A model generated the notes under the pieces. The model saw only the letters and a list, made by a program, of their open reading frames with translations, was not told the origin of the DNA and searched no databases. From the NCBI GenBank assembly GCA_017469945.1, contig JAFUFI010000019.1, positions 1 to 64,000 on the forward strand: a stretch of DNA of 64,000 nucleotides. Reading direction: 5' to 3'. This document shows positions 8,037 through 17,303 of this stretch, piece after piece. Position 1 is the first letter of the stretch. Every line of letters begins with the position of its first letter. This stretch comes from Lachnospiraceae bacterium (GTDB lineage: Bacteria; Bacillota; Clostridia; Lachnospirales; Lachnospiraceae). The position numbers were made by a program, and so were the translations under genes.

Positions 8037-8894
8037 TTAATGATTCTTTGAAACATCTATGATTTCATCTAAGCTAACTCTGGGAAACACTTCTAACGCA
8101 CCCCCTTTTGTTGCATTGAATACTTTTAAATCACTTCTTTTACAAAATTTCGAGATTATTTCTTGATCCAGTATTAGTCCTCTTGATTTTGTTTCTTCTT
8201 GACCATAGCAATTCCATTTTAAAAATTCAACATCTTCATGCCGTCCATATAGACCATCTGCCTCCGGATGCGCACCGCCTACATCTATTTGACAATCCGC
8301 GCCTATGAGATATATCTGGCGGAATCCAAGGTAATATGCCAATTCAGCACATGGATATGCGACACTTCTTCCAATTGAAACTCCTTTTTTTAAATTCGGT
8401 TGAAATCTCCTCATTTTTTGCGGATAATGTAGATTCTTTAGTGATGCGGGCATCAAATTGTATTTACCTTCATATTCAAATCCATATTTCTTAAACATAT
8501 GGTCCGATAGAAAAATAACAGTATTTGAAAGCCTATCAAAATCATCCTTCATGTATCTCGCTCTAGCCCAGTAATCTTGCACTACATAAAATGTTGTTTC
8601 TATTCCCGTCTCATAAAACCAGTTACATATATAATTCATTCCAAACGTATATTCGTCTTTTAGTTTTACATAGTCTTCCTTGGTCAGACTTGGCCCATTA
8701 CATATAATAAAACAGCGCTCTCCCAAATACTTGTCATGCATACTATCAAGCCATTCATAACGCGACAGCTTTCCTTTCTGTATTTTTTTATTTCTTATAA
8801 ATTCGTAAGGGAATTCTTTTATCCAATATCGAATAAATAACCATACTGGATATAGCCCCAGTCTTAATACTATGCTTTTGATTATTTTACGCAT
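8037..8894 (-). CDS. GT42/DUF115-like putative glycosyltransferase
   Basis: A 285-residue protein with an N-terminal hydrophobic stretch (residues ~5-22). Then comes a Rossmann-like core beginning FIICNGPSLTKEDY near residue 60 and the later motif SIGRSVAYPCAELAYYLGF followed by IYLIGADC (~190-205). The GNGPSL start and the (S/T)G...A..LG....YL.G.D pattern resemble GT42 sialyltransferases (CstII type) and the DUF115/MptE-like proteins. Enzymes of GT42 use CMP-activated sugars, so with the adjacent CMP-sugar synthetase this is a second candidate Kdo transferase. The terminal ~50 residues have no motif I know. Ribosome site GGAGG is 12 bases upstream. Confidence 0.58.
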   Translation of the reverse strand: MRKIIKSIVLRLGLYPVWLFIRYWIKEFPYEFIRNKKIQKGKLSRYEWLDSMHDKYLGERCFIICNGPSLTKEDYVKLKDEYTFGMNYICNWFYETGIETTFYVVQDYWARARYMKDDFDRLSNTVIFLSDHMFKKYGFEYEGKYNLMPASLKNLHYPQKMRRFQPNLKKGVSIGRSVAYPCAELAYYLGFRQIYLIGADCQIDVGGAHPEADGLYGRHEDVEFLKWNCYGQEETKSRGLILDQEIISKFCKRSDLKVFNATKGGALEVFPRVSLDEIIDVSKNH

Positions 8895-8991
8895 CTTATA
8901 CTTAAATCCTCCATATGCATACTATTTGTTTGTGACAAAAATATAGTGTGCGCTACACTCATAAAAGTATATGTATCTTCTTCTCTATGCT

Positions 8992-10512
8992 TCAGTCCTC
9001 AAAAAAGATTTTTTTAATACTGACCCTATCAATTTTGCCGTTCGCATTAAAAGGCATCTGATCTAAGCGAATATATTTATGAGGCATCATGTATCTAGGT
9101 ATCTTTTTATTAAGTTGAGATCGAAGTTCTTTTTTCTCAATTTCTCCCTCATAAAATAGAACAAGGAGCTGATTCTTTGCATCAAATAGACAACAATTTA
9201 ACTTGACTTCGGGAATCGCACTTACAGCAGTTTCAATTTCCCCTAATTCAATCCTGTATCCACTTACCTTTACTTGGAAGTCTTTTCGTCCGGCGTACAT
9301 GAGTTCTCCATACTCATTATACTTTACCAAATCTCCCGTACGATATATGACTTCTTTGTACATACTATTTAAAGGATTCTGAACAAATACTTCATTTGTT
9401 TTTTCTTCGTTATGATAATATCCGTAAGCTATAATACTTCCTCTAACGCACAGTTCACCCATGCTATCCGTATCGGTTTCTTCAATTAGATGATTTTGTG
9501 CATCAAGCACAAGGATATCCGCGTTTTTACATGCCTTTCCAATGGGTAAAGGCTCATCGTCTTTGAAATCTCTATCGACAACATAATAGGTACAAATATC
9601 TGTCAATTCTGTAGGCCCAAAAAGATTTGCATAAAAAGCATCTGGAATTGCTTTTCTCCAAATATTCAAAACACTATTTGGCATTACTTCCCCTGCAAAG
9701 AGTATTTTCTTAAGCACTCCCATATCTCTGTCATTAAGTGCTCCACTTTTTGCTACCAAATTTAATGCTGAAGGAACCCAATATATCATATTTATCTTTC
9801 TATTTACTATATAATCCAAAATGTCCTTGGGCCTAGAAAATAATTCCTTAGGTATGATATCCAAAGTGCAGCCTCTGCTAAGCATTTGATATATATCAAA
9901 AACAGACATACTAAAATAAAACGGTGTCTGGTTCCCAAGAATATCATGTTCGGTAATATTAAAAGCTTCTGAAGCCCATTCCGTATAATTAATCGTTGCA
10001 TTATGGCTTATTATGACACCCTTAGGTTTTCCTGTAGAGCCAGATGTAAACAGAACATATAAAACATCCCTATTTGTTATTCGGTCCAATACAGAATTAA
10101 TTAAATTATCATCTTCGGCAACCTTCAACATATCGGAAATCAGGCATACTTTTGCTGTATGATTAATAGTTGATAATTTATCCAAGTAATTTTCACTTGT
10201 GATTATCATAGAAGGCTCCAGCGTATCGATGATACTCTGAACCCTTGACATAGGCATCTCCGTGTCCATTGGGGTATAAAAATTTCCACTATAAGCACAT
10301 CCAAGAAAAGATTCAATGACACCAATCCCTTTATCTAAATATATAACAACGGATTTTCTTAATAATCCAGTCTTAGCTACCACCGTAGCAATTCTTCTTG
10401 CATTCTTACGGAGGTTAGCAAAAGAAATAGAATCATTCTCCTCTGAAATTGCAATCTTATCAGGTATTTTTTTGCATAAATCTTCAAGATAATCTGTTAC
10501 TATTCTAGCCAT
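8992..10512 (-). CDS. AMP-forming acyl/aminoacyl ligase (adenylation domain, DltA-like)
   Basis: The 506-residue enzyme belongs to the ANL superfamily. Core motifs are LFTSGSTGKPKG (~residue 152), FGPTE (~296), YRTGDLVKY (~390), KVSGYRIELGEIE and a terminal NGKID with the catalytic Lys. It should adenylate a carboxylic acid and load it on the adjacent carrier protein. Where amino-acid-activating relatives have the A4 motif FDxS, this one has FSMS (PFYFSMSVFD), so the Asp that grips the alpha-amino group is missing. A non-amino acid substrate is therefore likely. The ATG has GGAGG 6 bases upstream and overlaps the carrier-protein stop by 8 bp. The acid used is unknown. Confidence 0.85.
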   Translation of the reverse strand: MARIVTDYLEDLCKKIPDKIAISEENDSISFANLRKNARRIATVVAKTGLLRKSVVIYLDKGIGVIESFLGCAYSGNFYTPMDTEMPMSRVQSIIDTLEPSMIITSENYLDKLSTINHTAKVCLISDMLKVAEDDNLINSVLDRITNRDVLYVLFTSGSTGKPKGVIISHNATINYTEWASEAFNITEHDILGNQTPFYFSMSVFDIYQMLSRGCTLDIIPKELFSRPKDILDYIVNRKINMIYWVPSALNLVAKSGALNDRDMGVLKKILFAGEVMPNSVLNIWRKAIPDAFYANLFGPTELTDICTYYVVDRDFKDDEPLPIGKACKNADILVLDAQNHLIEETDTDSMGELCVRGSIIAYGYYHNEEKTNEVFVQNPLNSMYKEVIYRTGDLVKYNEYGELMYAGRKDFQVKVSGYRIELGEIETAVSAIPEVKLNCCLFDAKNQLLVLFYEGEIEKKELRSQLNKKIPRYMMPHKYIRLDQMPFNANGKIDRVSIKKIFFED

Positions 10513-10756
10513 TTATAGCCTCCAACCTATTAATAATCAAATCTATGATGTCTTTTACATTACTGATCTTATTCATGTCATCCCCCAAAGATATATGGAG
10601 TTCTTCTTCAATTTCTACTGTAAGATAAACATTTCCTATGCTGTCCCAGTCTTCTATATCGTCAGGAGTAATTTCTTCTGTCAAATCTATTGTTTCATCA
10701 TCAAAAACTTCTCTGAATATTTCCTCTAGCTTTAATAAAATATCCTCTCTAGTCAT
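10505..10756 (-). CDS. Acyl carrier protein
   Basis: An 83-residue acidic protein with the carrier-protein fold. The 4'-phosphopantetheine attachment serine lies in EDWDSIGNVYL (Ser about 39). Helix I, the DSxG/N site and the C-terminal helix are in the usual places. It is translationally overlapped with the downstream ligase and 19 bp from the upstream WcbI-like gene. This makes it a dedicated carrier for the polysaccharide acyl module rather than the fatty-acid ACP. Its ribosome site is weak. Confidence 0.9.
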   Translation of the reverse strand: MTREDILLKLEEIFREVFDDETIDLTEEITPDDIEDWDSIGNVYLTVEIEEELHISLGDDMNKISNVKDIIDLIINRLEAING

Positions 10757-10775
10757 TATTATACTCTCTACGGAT

Positions 10776-11747
10776 TTATTGCTCCGCTATCTCCTTTCCC
10801 ATTCTGTAGTACTCTTTAACGTATTTTTCAAATGTGTAATCCAAATTTTTATAGCTTCCAGGATGAATAGTTCTTTCTAAAACTTCATTACTGAATCCCA
10901 AAGCTTTACACACACTTGGATAAATAACTTCTCCATGTGTATGTAAATCAAACAAACCTGCTTGTCCGCTAGTGTTTCTCAGTTCACGCCTCTCTAACCC
11001 AAGTTCATTCATAATTCTAAGGGTTAATTCACGCATTATCTCATCTTCAGGGTGAGTAACTGAATAAAACAATGGACGTTTTTTTCCATTTTCCTCTATA
11101 TAGTCTGCTATTTTTATAGTACAACGTTGTTCATATTGCTTTAGTCTTTTTATAGACTTTTCAAAGTAGTCAATAACGAACTGTGGATCGTAAAAACTTT
11201 CTGACAAAAGTTCCTCCAGTTTAGATTCGCTTTCTTTTTCGTTCAAAAGCTTATTTATATTTTTATCACCCCATATAAATAATTGATCATTCTTAAATAC
11301 CTTTTCTGTATGTTGGGGCATATATCCTTTAAAAACTGCATTTGTAACTTCTATACGTTTGCAATTATCCGGAATCCATTCGAGTACAGCTCCCAATGAT
11401 GGTGCTCCTTTTCTATCGGGTACACCGGGATTATATATTAGAACATCCAATTTATTCCAAACGTTTCTATTATTTATTCTAGTTGAATGCCATCGAACAA
11501 GATATTCAATTTCTTTCGCTCCTAAAAGATAGTAGTACTTTTTTAACTCTCTAACCGATGATAGGTATCCTCCGTAAATATACATATGGCATTCGCCGTA
11601 GAATCCTACAAGTTTTCTTCCTCTCAATATAATCCGTAATAATCCAGATTCCTTTGGTCTATCTTTTTCAAGACATTTATACACTATATAATCACATAAA
11701 TAATCTTTTATTCTTCTAAGTTTATTTGACACGCGTCTGATAAACAT
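10776..11747 (-). CDS. WcbI-like putative polysaccharide acyltransferase
   Basis: The 323-residue protein has a basic N-terminus and the segment GFYGECHMYIYGGYL at about residue 48, which resembles the GNCQ-type opening of the WcbI family (capsule acyl modification). A long Glu/Lys-rich helical stretch follows (~160-220) and a Gly/His segment near residue 268 (GQAGLFDLHTHGE). WcbI of Burkholderia binds acyl-CoA; here an acyl-carrier-protein donor would fit, as the ACP and ligase genes follow directly. GAGGTAGAG precedes the ATG. I am only moderately sure of the family, and no catalytic residue can be named with confidence. Confidence 0.5.
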   Translation of the reverse strand: MFIRRVSNKLRRIKDYLCDYIVYKCLEKDRPKESGLLRIILRGRKLVGFYGECHMYIYGGYLSSVRELKKYYYLLGAKEIEYLVRWHSTRINNRNVWNKLDVLIYNPGVPDRKGAPSLGAVLEWIPDNCKRIEVTNAVFKGYMPQHTEKVFKNDQLFIWGDKNINKLLNEKESESKLEELLSESFYDPQFVIDYFEKSIKRLKQYEQRCTIKIADYIEENGKKRPLFYSVTHPEDEIMRELTLRIMNELGLERRELRNTSGQAGLFDLHTHGEVIYPSVCKALGFSNEVLERTIHPGSYKNLDYTFEKYVKEYYRMGKEIAEQ

Positions 11748-11749
11748 CT

Positions 11750-12658
11750 CTACCTCAATTTTTCAACATATATTTTTCCGATCATATTATCGATTATTTC
11801 TTTTCTACAATCACTATTTAAAAAAGATGATTTCAATAACGAACCTATTTTTCTTTGTTTCATACCTTCGTAATAGTACTCGACTCCTCTTATATATCTC
11901 TTATCTGCTTTTTTTTCGCTAAGGAATTCATTATATTTTTCCTCATCAAATGCTTTATTCTGTTTGTATATATTCTTAGCATAACGGCATGATAAAAACT
12001 GTATATTCCTTTTTGAACTGCCGATGCTTCCCTCGCGAAATCTATACTTTATAAGTGGCTCTTTAATGTAATGCATTGAAAAACCATTCTTAACCATTCT
12101 GAGCCATAAATCATAATCCTGGGCAGCGGAATAATTATTATAAATACCTATATCACACAGAGGCTCTCTTCGCATCATAACTGTAGGATGCGCAATAATA
12201 TACCTTCTTTTGATTGACCTAACAAATAAACTATCATTCTTTGGTACACTTTTATTTACTTCGAGTTTATTCCCTTGATCATCTATTTTGATAAAATTGG
12301 CACACACCAAGTTGTATTTACTGTTAGCATCCATATATTCAACTTGGGTTTTCAATCGAGATGGAAGTGAAATATCATCTGCATCCATACGTGCTATATA
12401 TTTTCCTTTAGCAATTCTAATACCCTTATTGAGAGATTCAGCGAGCCCGATGTTTTTATCATTACGTATCAAAACTATTCTGCTATCTATTTGAGCATAT
12501 TCCTTAATGGTTTCATGTATAACCGTATTTTCAGGATTGTCAATTACTATTATAAACTCAAAATCTCTAAAATCCTGATTTAAAATCGACTCTATTGCCT
12601 CCCTTAAATGGATTTCCTTCTCATTATAGCAACTCATGACTACGCTTACTCTTTCCAT
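11750..12658 (-). CDS. Glycosyltransferase family 2
   Basis: A 302-residue GT-A enzyme. It starts VSVVMSCYNEKE, has the donor-binding Asp pattern ARMDADDIS (DxD-type DAD/DD near residue 92) and the acceptor-side motif AAQDYDLWLRM (~180) typical of polymer-building GT2s. The C-terminal ~90 residues are helical and basic. It lies 2 bp before the WcbI-like gene start and 10 bp after the polymerase gene, within the operon. The sugar transferred cannot be predicted. An AAGGAG ribosome site sits 11 bases before the ATG. Confidence 0.9.
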   Translation of the reverse strand: MERVSVVMSCYNEKEIHLREAIESILNQDFRDFEFIIVIDNPENTVIHETIKEYAQIDSRIVLIRNDKNIGLAESLNKGIRIAKGKYIARMDADDISLPSRLKTQVEYMDANSKYNLVCANFIKIDDQGNKLEVNKSVPKNDSLFVRSIKRRYIIAHPTVMMRREPLCDIGIYNNYSAAQDYDLWLRMVKNGFSMHYIKEPLIKYRFREGSIGSSKRNIQFLSCRYAKNIYKQNKAFDEEKYNEFLSEKKADKRYIRGVEYYYEGMKQRKIGSLLKSSFLNSDCRKEIIDNMIGKIYVEKLR

Positions 12659-12668
12659 TATCCAAAAA

Positions 12669-13967
12669 CTACTCCTTTATCCTAAATTTAGTCGTCAAGA
12701 AGAAGACTATAGAAAACAACAGAGCTCCCCTCAATAATGGTGCCGGTGAATATAAATACCATCTCATACAAGATGCGAAAATAAAAGCAGCTAAACACCT
12801 TTTATAACCGGACGTCTCACTTTGATATTCTCCCAACATTTTTAAATAATGGCCTACTAATACCGCTACCAAAACAACTCCAAAATATCCAAGGTAAAAC
12901 AAGCCAAAACAAGGTAATACCCCACCACCGGTAGCATAATGATACGATTCCTGCGCCAAAGCTGCCAGGTTACTCTCTACTCCAAATGCCTTTGATCCCA
13001 CAAAAACGTATATAACATAGATCACAAACAGTCGTAGCCTACCCAGCACCGAATAATCACCGATAAGTTTTATAATACACATTCCTGAAGCTTCAGCTGA
13101 ATATGCTGTATCTAACGTAATTCCCGTAGAGAAAAGGTATTTAAGTGATTTTATAAAATATCCTAAATCAAACTCAGTAAATCCTCTCCACATTCCTATA
13201 GCGTTTAACCCAATAATAGCCATAAAAATGCCTATAAACATCAGTCTTTTGGGAATTCTATGCATAATAAAACGCATAAAAAAAACTAAGGCAAATTGTA
13301 TAGCTGAAATCCTTGCTCCATTAAAAAAAACATAAATGCAATTAACAACAATTAGTAGAGAGATTACCGCATCTATTTTTTTGTTTCCGCATGATAAATA
13401 AAAAGATACTATAAAAAAAATATATAAGTATTCATATAGCGGACTCGCCGGCATATATCCTCTATTTATCCTGATTGACATACTATATAAACTAATCAGT
13501 ATGATCACGATAATAACTAAACATGCCATCCATTTTGATGAATGATCTCCGACAATTATGGATTTTAAACTCTCTCCCTCATATTTTTCTTCTAAAACCT
13601 TTCTTTTTATTTTAGAACACAAAACAAAAAGTACTGCATTAAAAATATATAAACTGTAAACTGCTACACTCATTACCTGATTATCCGTAACAAAATACTT
13701 GTACATCAAGTATTTCTGTATTTTATCTGTCCAAAAATATAAATATATACTGTAATTACTCCATAAAAGGAACAGATAAACAATCAACAACGCGTTATTA
13801 TCTCGCGTCTTAATGGCACAATATATATTCATAACAAATATGCAAATAAATAAAAATCTACCAATACCAGACATATGAAAAAAAGATGCAAATAACATCA
13901 TTACCGATAATAAAAACCGTATAATTGATCCTTTACTCACACTATAATTTCTTTTTAATACAATCAT
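12669..13967 (-). CDS. Wzy-like oligosaccharide repeat-unit polymerase
   Basis: The 432-residue protein has about eleven to twelve hydrophobic segments and few polar loops. One longer loop lies around residues 285-355, containing an Arg-bearing RLRLF stretch. O-antigen/capsule polymerases share this shape and little sequence. Its place among glycosyltransferases, with a co-polymerase in the same operon, supports polymerase function. Low sequence conservation limits certainty, and a flippase or ligase of the same topology is the alternative. It starts 1 bp before the GT4 gene end and is AT-rich like the rest of the cassette. Confidence 0.72.
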   Translation of the reverse strand: MIVLKRNYSVSKGSIIRFLLSVMMLFASFFHMSGIGRFLFICIFVMNIYCAIKTRDNNALLIVYLFLLWSNYSIYLYFWTDKIQKYLMYKYFVTDNQVMSVAVYSLYIFNAVLFVLCSKIKRKVLEEKYEGESLKSIIVGDHSSKWMACLVIIVIILISLYSMSIRINRGYMPASPLYEYLYIFFIVSFYLSCGNKKIDAVISLLIVVNCIYVFFNGARISAIQFALVFFMRFIMHRIPKRLMFIGIFMAIIGLNAIGMWRGFTEFDLGYFIKSLKYLFSTGITLDTAYSAEASGMCIIKLIGDYSVLGRLRLFVIYVIYVFVGSKAFGVESNLAALAQESYHYATGGGVLPCFGLFYLGYFGVVLVAVLVGHYLKMLGEYQSETSGYKRCLAAFIFASCMRWYLYSPAPLLRGALLFSIVFFLTTKFRIKE

Positions 13968-13968
13968 T

Positions 13969-15177
13969 TTACTTTTCCATTATCAATTCAATATATTTAT
14001 TAATATAATATCGGTTACTTAAAAATTGTTTCTTGGACTCATCAAGATAACATGTCTTTTCTTTATCAAATATACGCATAGTCTTTAATTCAACCACTCT
14101 TTTAGCAATACTGCATAGATCGGCTTTTTCCACAACTAATGCATCTTTACCTGCAGCTTCCGGGCTTCCTCCGGTATTGTAAGTAATTATGGGTAATCCG
14201 CAAGCTCTTGCCTCTAAATTCACCGTAGGATAAGTATCGCAATACGTTAAATTCACAAACACGTTTGCTGCGGAATATATTTCAGCTAACTCCTGAATAC
14301 TTGACGTTCTTCCTAAAGTAAGCAGATTTGGAACTGAATCAATTTTTAATTTGTCCTCCACCCCAACAAGCACTACCTTATAACCATTATCTAGCATGGA
14401 AGCCAGTTGCAAGAAATCCTCGTATCCCTTTTTATGTCCCCATGCAGTTGATACCCCAAGGACAATATACTTATCATCTAAACCGTATTTGTCCCTAAAT
14501 ATTTTGCCGGCACTTGGTTTGAAAATATCAATATCTACACCATTATTTATAACTTCACATGGATATCTTGATAAAAACGACTTTTCAACATTGTCTTTCA
14601 TCCAGCGTGACGGGGTTGTTATAATCAAATTGGGAATATCACAAAAATTAGCTTTTTTCTTATTCCAATTCCTAGTACTTTTATCAACAAGGCTTTTAGG
14701 ATATTCTCCCTTTTGTGGGCAATTACTGCACCCCTCTTTCCATTTTTCACAATCATCTCCGTCGCAAAGAGCTGAATGACCGGTAAAAGGCCAACAATCG
14801 TGTAATGTCCATATTACTCGTTTTCCACATGTCCTGAGGTATTTAAACAATACTTCAACGTTAATATAATAGCCATGTATGTTATGCAAATTAATTACAT
14901 CCGGATTATACTCCTTAATCCACTCTATAAGTCTTCTAGTATATATCGTACTATGGAACCCTGCAGAATCAGATATTCTAGACAATGCTACATGAACTTT
15001 TACATCTAAATCTGTCCCAACTTTTTTTGCAAATCTCTCATACTCCATTGGAACATTATCCCTACCATATATAATTTTTACTTCATGGCCCTGTTTTTCG
15101 AGTTCCGTCGCAATATCAGTGCAAATTCTTCCGGTTGACTTTATTCCGCATACTACATTAATTATCAATACCTTCAT
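13969..15177 (-). CDS. Glycosyltransferase family 4 (WcaC-like)
   Basis: A 402-residue GT-B enzyme. The N-terminal domain has a Cys-rich insertion typical of WcaC-type proteins: TLHDCWPFTGHSALC and CSNCPQKG (~140-165). The C-terminal donor domain has VSTAWGHKKGYEDFL and the LEARACGLPIITYNTGGSPE stretch with its catalytic-type Glu. The ATG at 15177 directly follows the stop of the upstream GT4 gene. An in-frame TTG four codons earlier is possible but lies inside that gene. The nucleotide-sugar used is unknown. Confidence 0.9.
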   Translation of the reverse strand: MKVLIINVVCGIKSTGRICTDIATELEKQGHEVKIIYGRDNVPMEYERFAKKVGTDLDVKVHVALSRISDSAGFHSTIYTRRLIEWIKEYNPDVINLHNIHGYYINVEVLFKYLRTCGKRVIWTLHDCWPFTGHSALCDGDDCEKWKEGCSNCPQKGEYPKSLVDKSTRNWNKKKANFCDIPNLIITTPSRWMKDNVEKSFLSRYPCEVINNGVDIDIFKPSAGKIFRDKYGLDDKYIVLGVSTAWGHKKGYEDFLQLASMLDNGYKVVLVGVEDKLKIDSVPNLLTLGRTSSIQELAEIYSAANVFVNLTYCDTYPTVNLEARACGLPIITYNTGGSPEAAGKDALVVEKADLCSIAKRVVELKTMRIFDKEKTCYLDESKKQFLSNRYYINKYIELIMEK

Positions 15178-15179
15178 AT

Positions 15180-16397
15180 CTAATTGCAACTTTCATATAA
15201 AACTGTTTCCAATTTATTAATAACCACCTCTACTGAAAAATGCTCTCGATAGTACTCCTTTGAATTTTTACCCATATTTTCTTTTAAGTCACTTTGAATA
15301 AATAGTTTTATTAATTCAACGAGCCCCTTTTCATCATCAGCTTTTGCGCATAAACCACACTTTGCTTCATTGATAACCATTGGTATTTCTCCATCTGCGC
15401 AAGCTATTATCGGCTTTCCAGCTGCCATATAGCTCTGCACTTTTGCAGGTAATGTAAGCGATACAAACGGATCAGGTAGCATCGTAACAATCATGGCATC
15501 TGCTAATGAATAATACTTTGGCATATCTTCGGTCGGTCTTCTTCCATGAAAAATAACATTATTGATACTATTCTCGAGCGCATATGTTTTTAACGTTTCC
15601 AATTCTTGTCCGTTTCCAACTATATGAAACCGTATTATCTTTCCCTGATAAATAAAATTCTCTTCCTGAATGATCTTTGCTGCCCTAAGTATGACGCCGA
15701 GGTTCTGCGCTTTCCCAACATTTCCTGCGAATACAAAATCTATTGTGTCTTTGCTTTCAGTTTTGGGAATGCTATTAAACTCAGCTAACGCATACTGCGG
15801 TAGATATATAACCCTTTCTTCAGAAATACCAAATTCCTCAATAAAGTAATTCTTAAACATTTTTGATGTTACCAAAATAACATCAACACTAGAATATATG
15901 CGTTTTGACCTTTTCCAATAATACTTATATAATGCTGAATTTTTCTTTATTCCTCCGACGCACAAGCTTGCAGGCCACAGGTCCATGCAGTACATAACTA
16001 CTTTTTTATTGTGTTTTTTTCCATATGCGATAGCAGGTTCTACCATCATAACCGGTGAGGACTGATTGGCAAAAATAACATCATAGTCTTCTCTTAGACG
16101 TAATAATTGGCGCTTCGCAGAAATAGGATAAGAATGATAATTTAGTAGTCTATGAACGGCATCTTGTTTTCTGGGGATCACAGGTACATGCGTTATATGA
16201 ATACCATTATGATCTTCTTCTTTTATTCTGTTATGTTCATATCCTTCAAATATCTCACCCATCGGATAATTGGGGACTCCCGTAACCGCATGGACATAAT
16301 GACCACGTTTTGCCATCTCTTCCATAGGGTACAAAGAAGGATAAGGCTCAGGCCATCCATATTGACAGGTGGCAAGTATTTTCATCCTTTCCATCAT
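15180..16397 (-). CDS. Glycosyltransferase family 4 (WcaI-like)
   Basis: A 405-residue GT-B enzyme. The N-terminal domain begins ILATCQYGWPEPYPSLYP with the GVPNYP segment common in WcaI-like and perosamine-type transferases. The C-terminal domain has FAGNVGKAQNLG and SLTLPAKVQSYMAAGKPIIA. ATG at 16397 follows immediately after the epimerase stop codon, with CGGAG six bases upstream. The pair of GT4s and the GT2 together would give at least a tetrasaccharide repeat, if the initiating transferase adds the first sugar. Confidence 0.9.
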   Translation of the reverse strand: MMERMKILATCQYGWPEPYPSLYPMEEMAKRGHYVHAVTGVPNYPMGEIFEGYEHNRIKEEDHNGIHITHVPVIPRKQDAVHRLLNYHSYPISAKRQLLRLREDYDVIFANQSSPVMMVEPAIAYGKKHNKKVVMYCMDLWPASLCVGGIKKNSALYKYYWKRSKRIYSSVDVILVTSKMFKNYFIEEFGISEERVIYLPQYALAEFNSIPKTESKDTIDFVFAGNVGKAQNLGVILRAAKIIQEENFIYQGKIIRFHIVGNGQELETLKTYALENSINNVIFHGRRPTEDMPKYYSLADAMIVTMLPDPFVSLTLPAKVQSYMAAGKPIIACADGEIPMVINEAKCGLCAKADDEKGLVELIKLFIQSDLKENMGKNSKEYYREHFSVEVVINKLETVLYESCN

Positions 16398-17225
16398 CTA
16401 TTGCTCCGTACATCTTATACTTTCTTCAATGCTATACTTATTTATCATATCTACGCTTTCATAAATCAAGTTGCCAAACACCTTTTTCACTACACTTATT
16501 CCGCAGATATGTATAAGCCAATTAAAGCATTTTACCATTCGTATTTTTTTATCATTATTCTCCGCAATATACTTCACCATTTCTGAAGTGATCATATATT
16601 CGGAATTCTGAGGAAAATACAATCCGTATTTTTCATCGTCTATACATTCTTTGACAAATTCACACAGATTCCCTATATACACCATGGATCGTCTATTTTG
16701 ATAATCCGGAAAAATTGGTGATTTCAATGCAAATTTTCTTAGACTTTGATAATTACCTTTACATCCTTTTCCGTAAACCATGGGTGGACGCAAACAAGCA
16801 AATTTAAAGTCGTTATCTTGCAATTCAAAGATTGCCTCATCAGCCTCGGCTTTAGATTTACCATATGTATTTGTCGGTCTGACCGGTGTCTCTTTTGTTA
16901 TGAAACCTTCAGTAATTCCATATACTGACATTGAGGAAAGAAGAATAAACTGTTTTATTCCCGCCTCCTTAGCTGTCTTAGCGATCTTAATAGCTAAATC
17001 TCTGTTTATGTCATAATACAAGTGAGAATTCTCTTTAGTCTCTTTAATGTGAGCTATACCTGCCACGTTAAAAACAACGTCATATCCTTTAAAATCTTCG
17101 CATGAAGGATTCCAGCCAATTGTATCTTTTATATCAACGGCGTATAAATCCCCAAAAGTATCTAAGTAATGCTTTACAGAATCCCCTATATACGAATTAG
17201 CTCCTGTGATAAGAACTCTCTTCAT
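16398..17225 (-). CDS. NAD(P)-dependent sugar epimerase/dehydratase (extended SDR)
   Basis: A 275-residue SDR. The N-terminal dinucleotide-binding motif is GANSYIG. The catalytic set is Ser in LLSSMSVYG and Tyr/Lys in YGKSKAEAD (about residues 125-130). It is shorter than GalE (~330). This subfamily often accompanies sugar-phosphate transferases in Firmicutes capsule loci and may act on UDP-GlcNAc-derived 4-keto sugars. The exact reaction is not readable. It is the first gene of the AT-rich cassette after wzz, with an AAAGGA-like ribosome site. Confidence 0.85.
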   Translation of the reverse strand: MKRVLITGANSYIGDSVKHYLDTFGDLYAVDIKDTIGWNPSCEDFKGYDVVFNVAGIAHIKETKENSHLYYDINRDLAIKIAKTAKEAGIKQFILLSSMSVYGITEGFITKETPVRPTNTYGKSKAEADEAIFELQDNDFKFACLRPPMVYGKGCKGNYQSLRKFALKSPIFPDYQNRRSMVYIGNLCEFVKECIDDEKYGLYFPQNSEYMITSEMVKYIAENNDKKIRMVKCFNWLIHICGISVVKKVFGNLIYESVDMINKYSIEESIRCTEQ

Positions 17226-17303
17226 TCGTTTTTCCTTTCAAGTAGTTTAAGTAGCTCTTATATTCCACCACAAATACCCCACCATTTAATGCATCAATAA
17301 TGT
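17226..17303. other. Spacer between wzz-like gene and epimerase
   Basis: This 78 bp AT-rich gap carries no clear promoter or terminator. On the minus strand an unassigned frame stays open for about 40 codons across the gap, running from inside the 3' end of the wzz-like gene into the start of the epimerase gene. It has no start codon with a ribosome site. I treat it as chance or a remnant. Confidence 0.3.
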
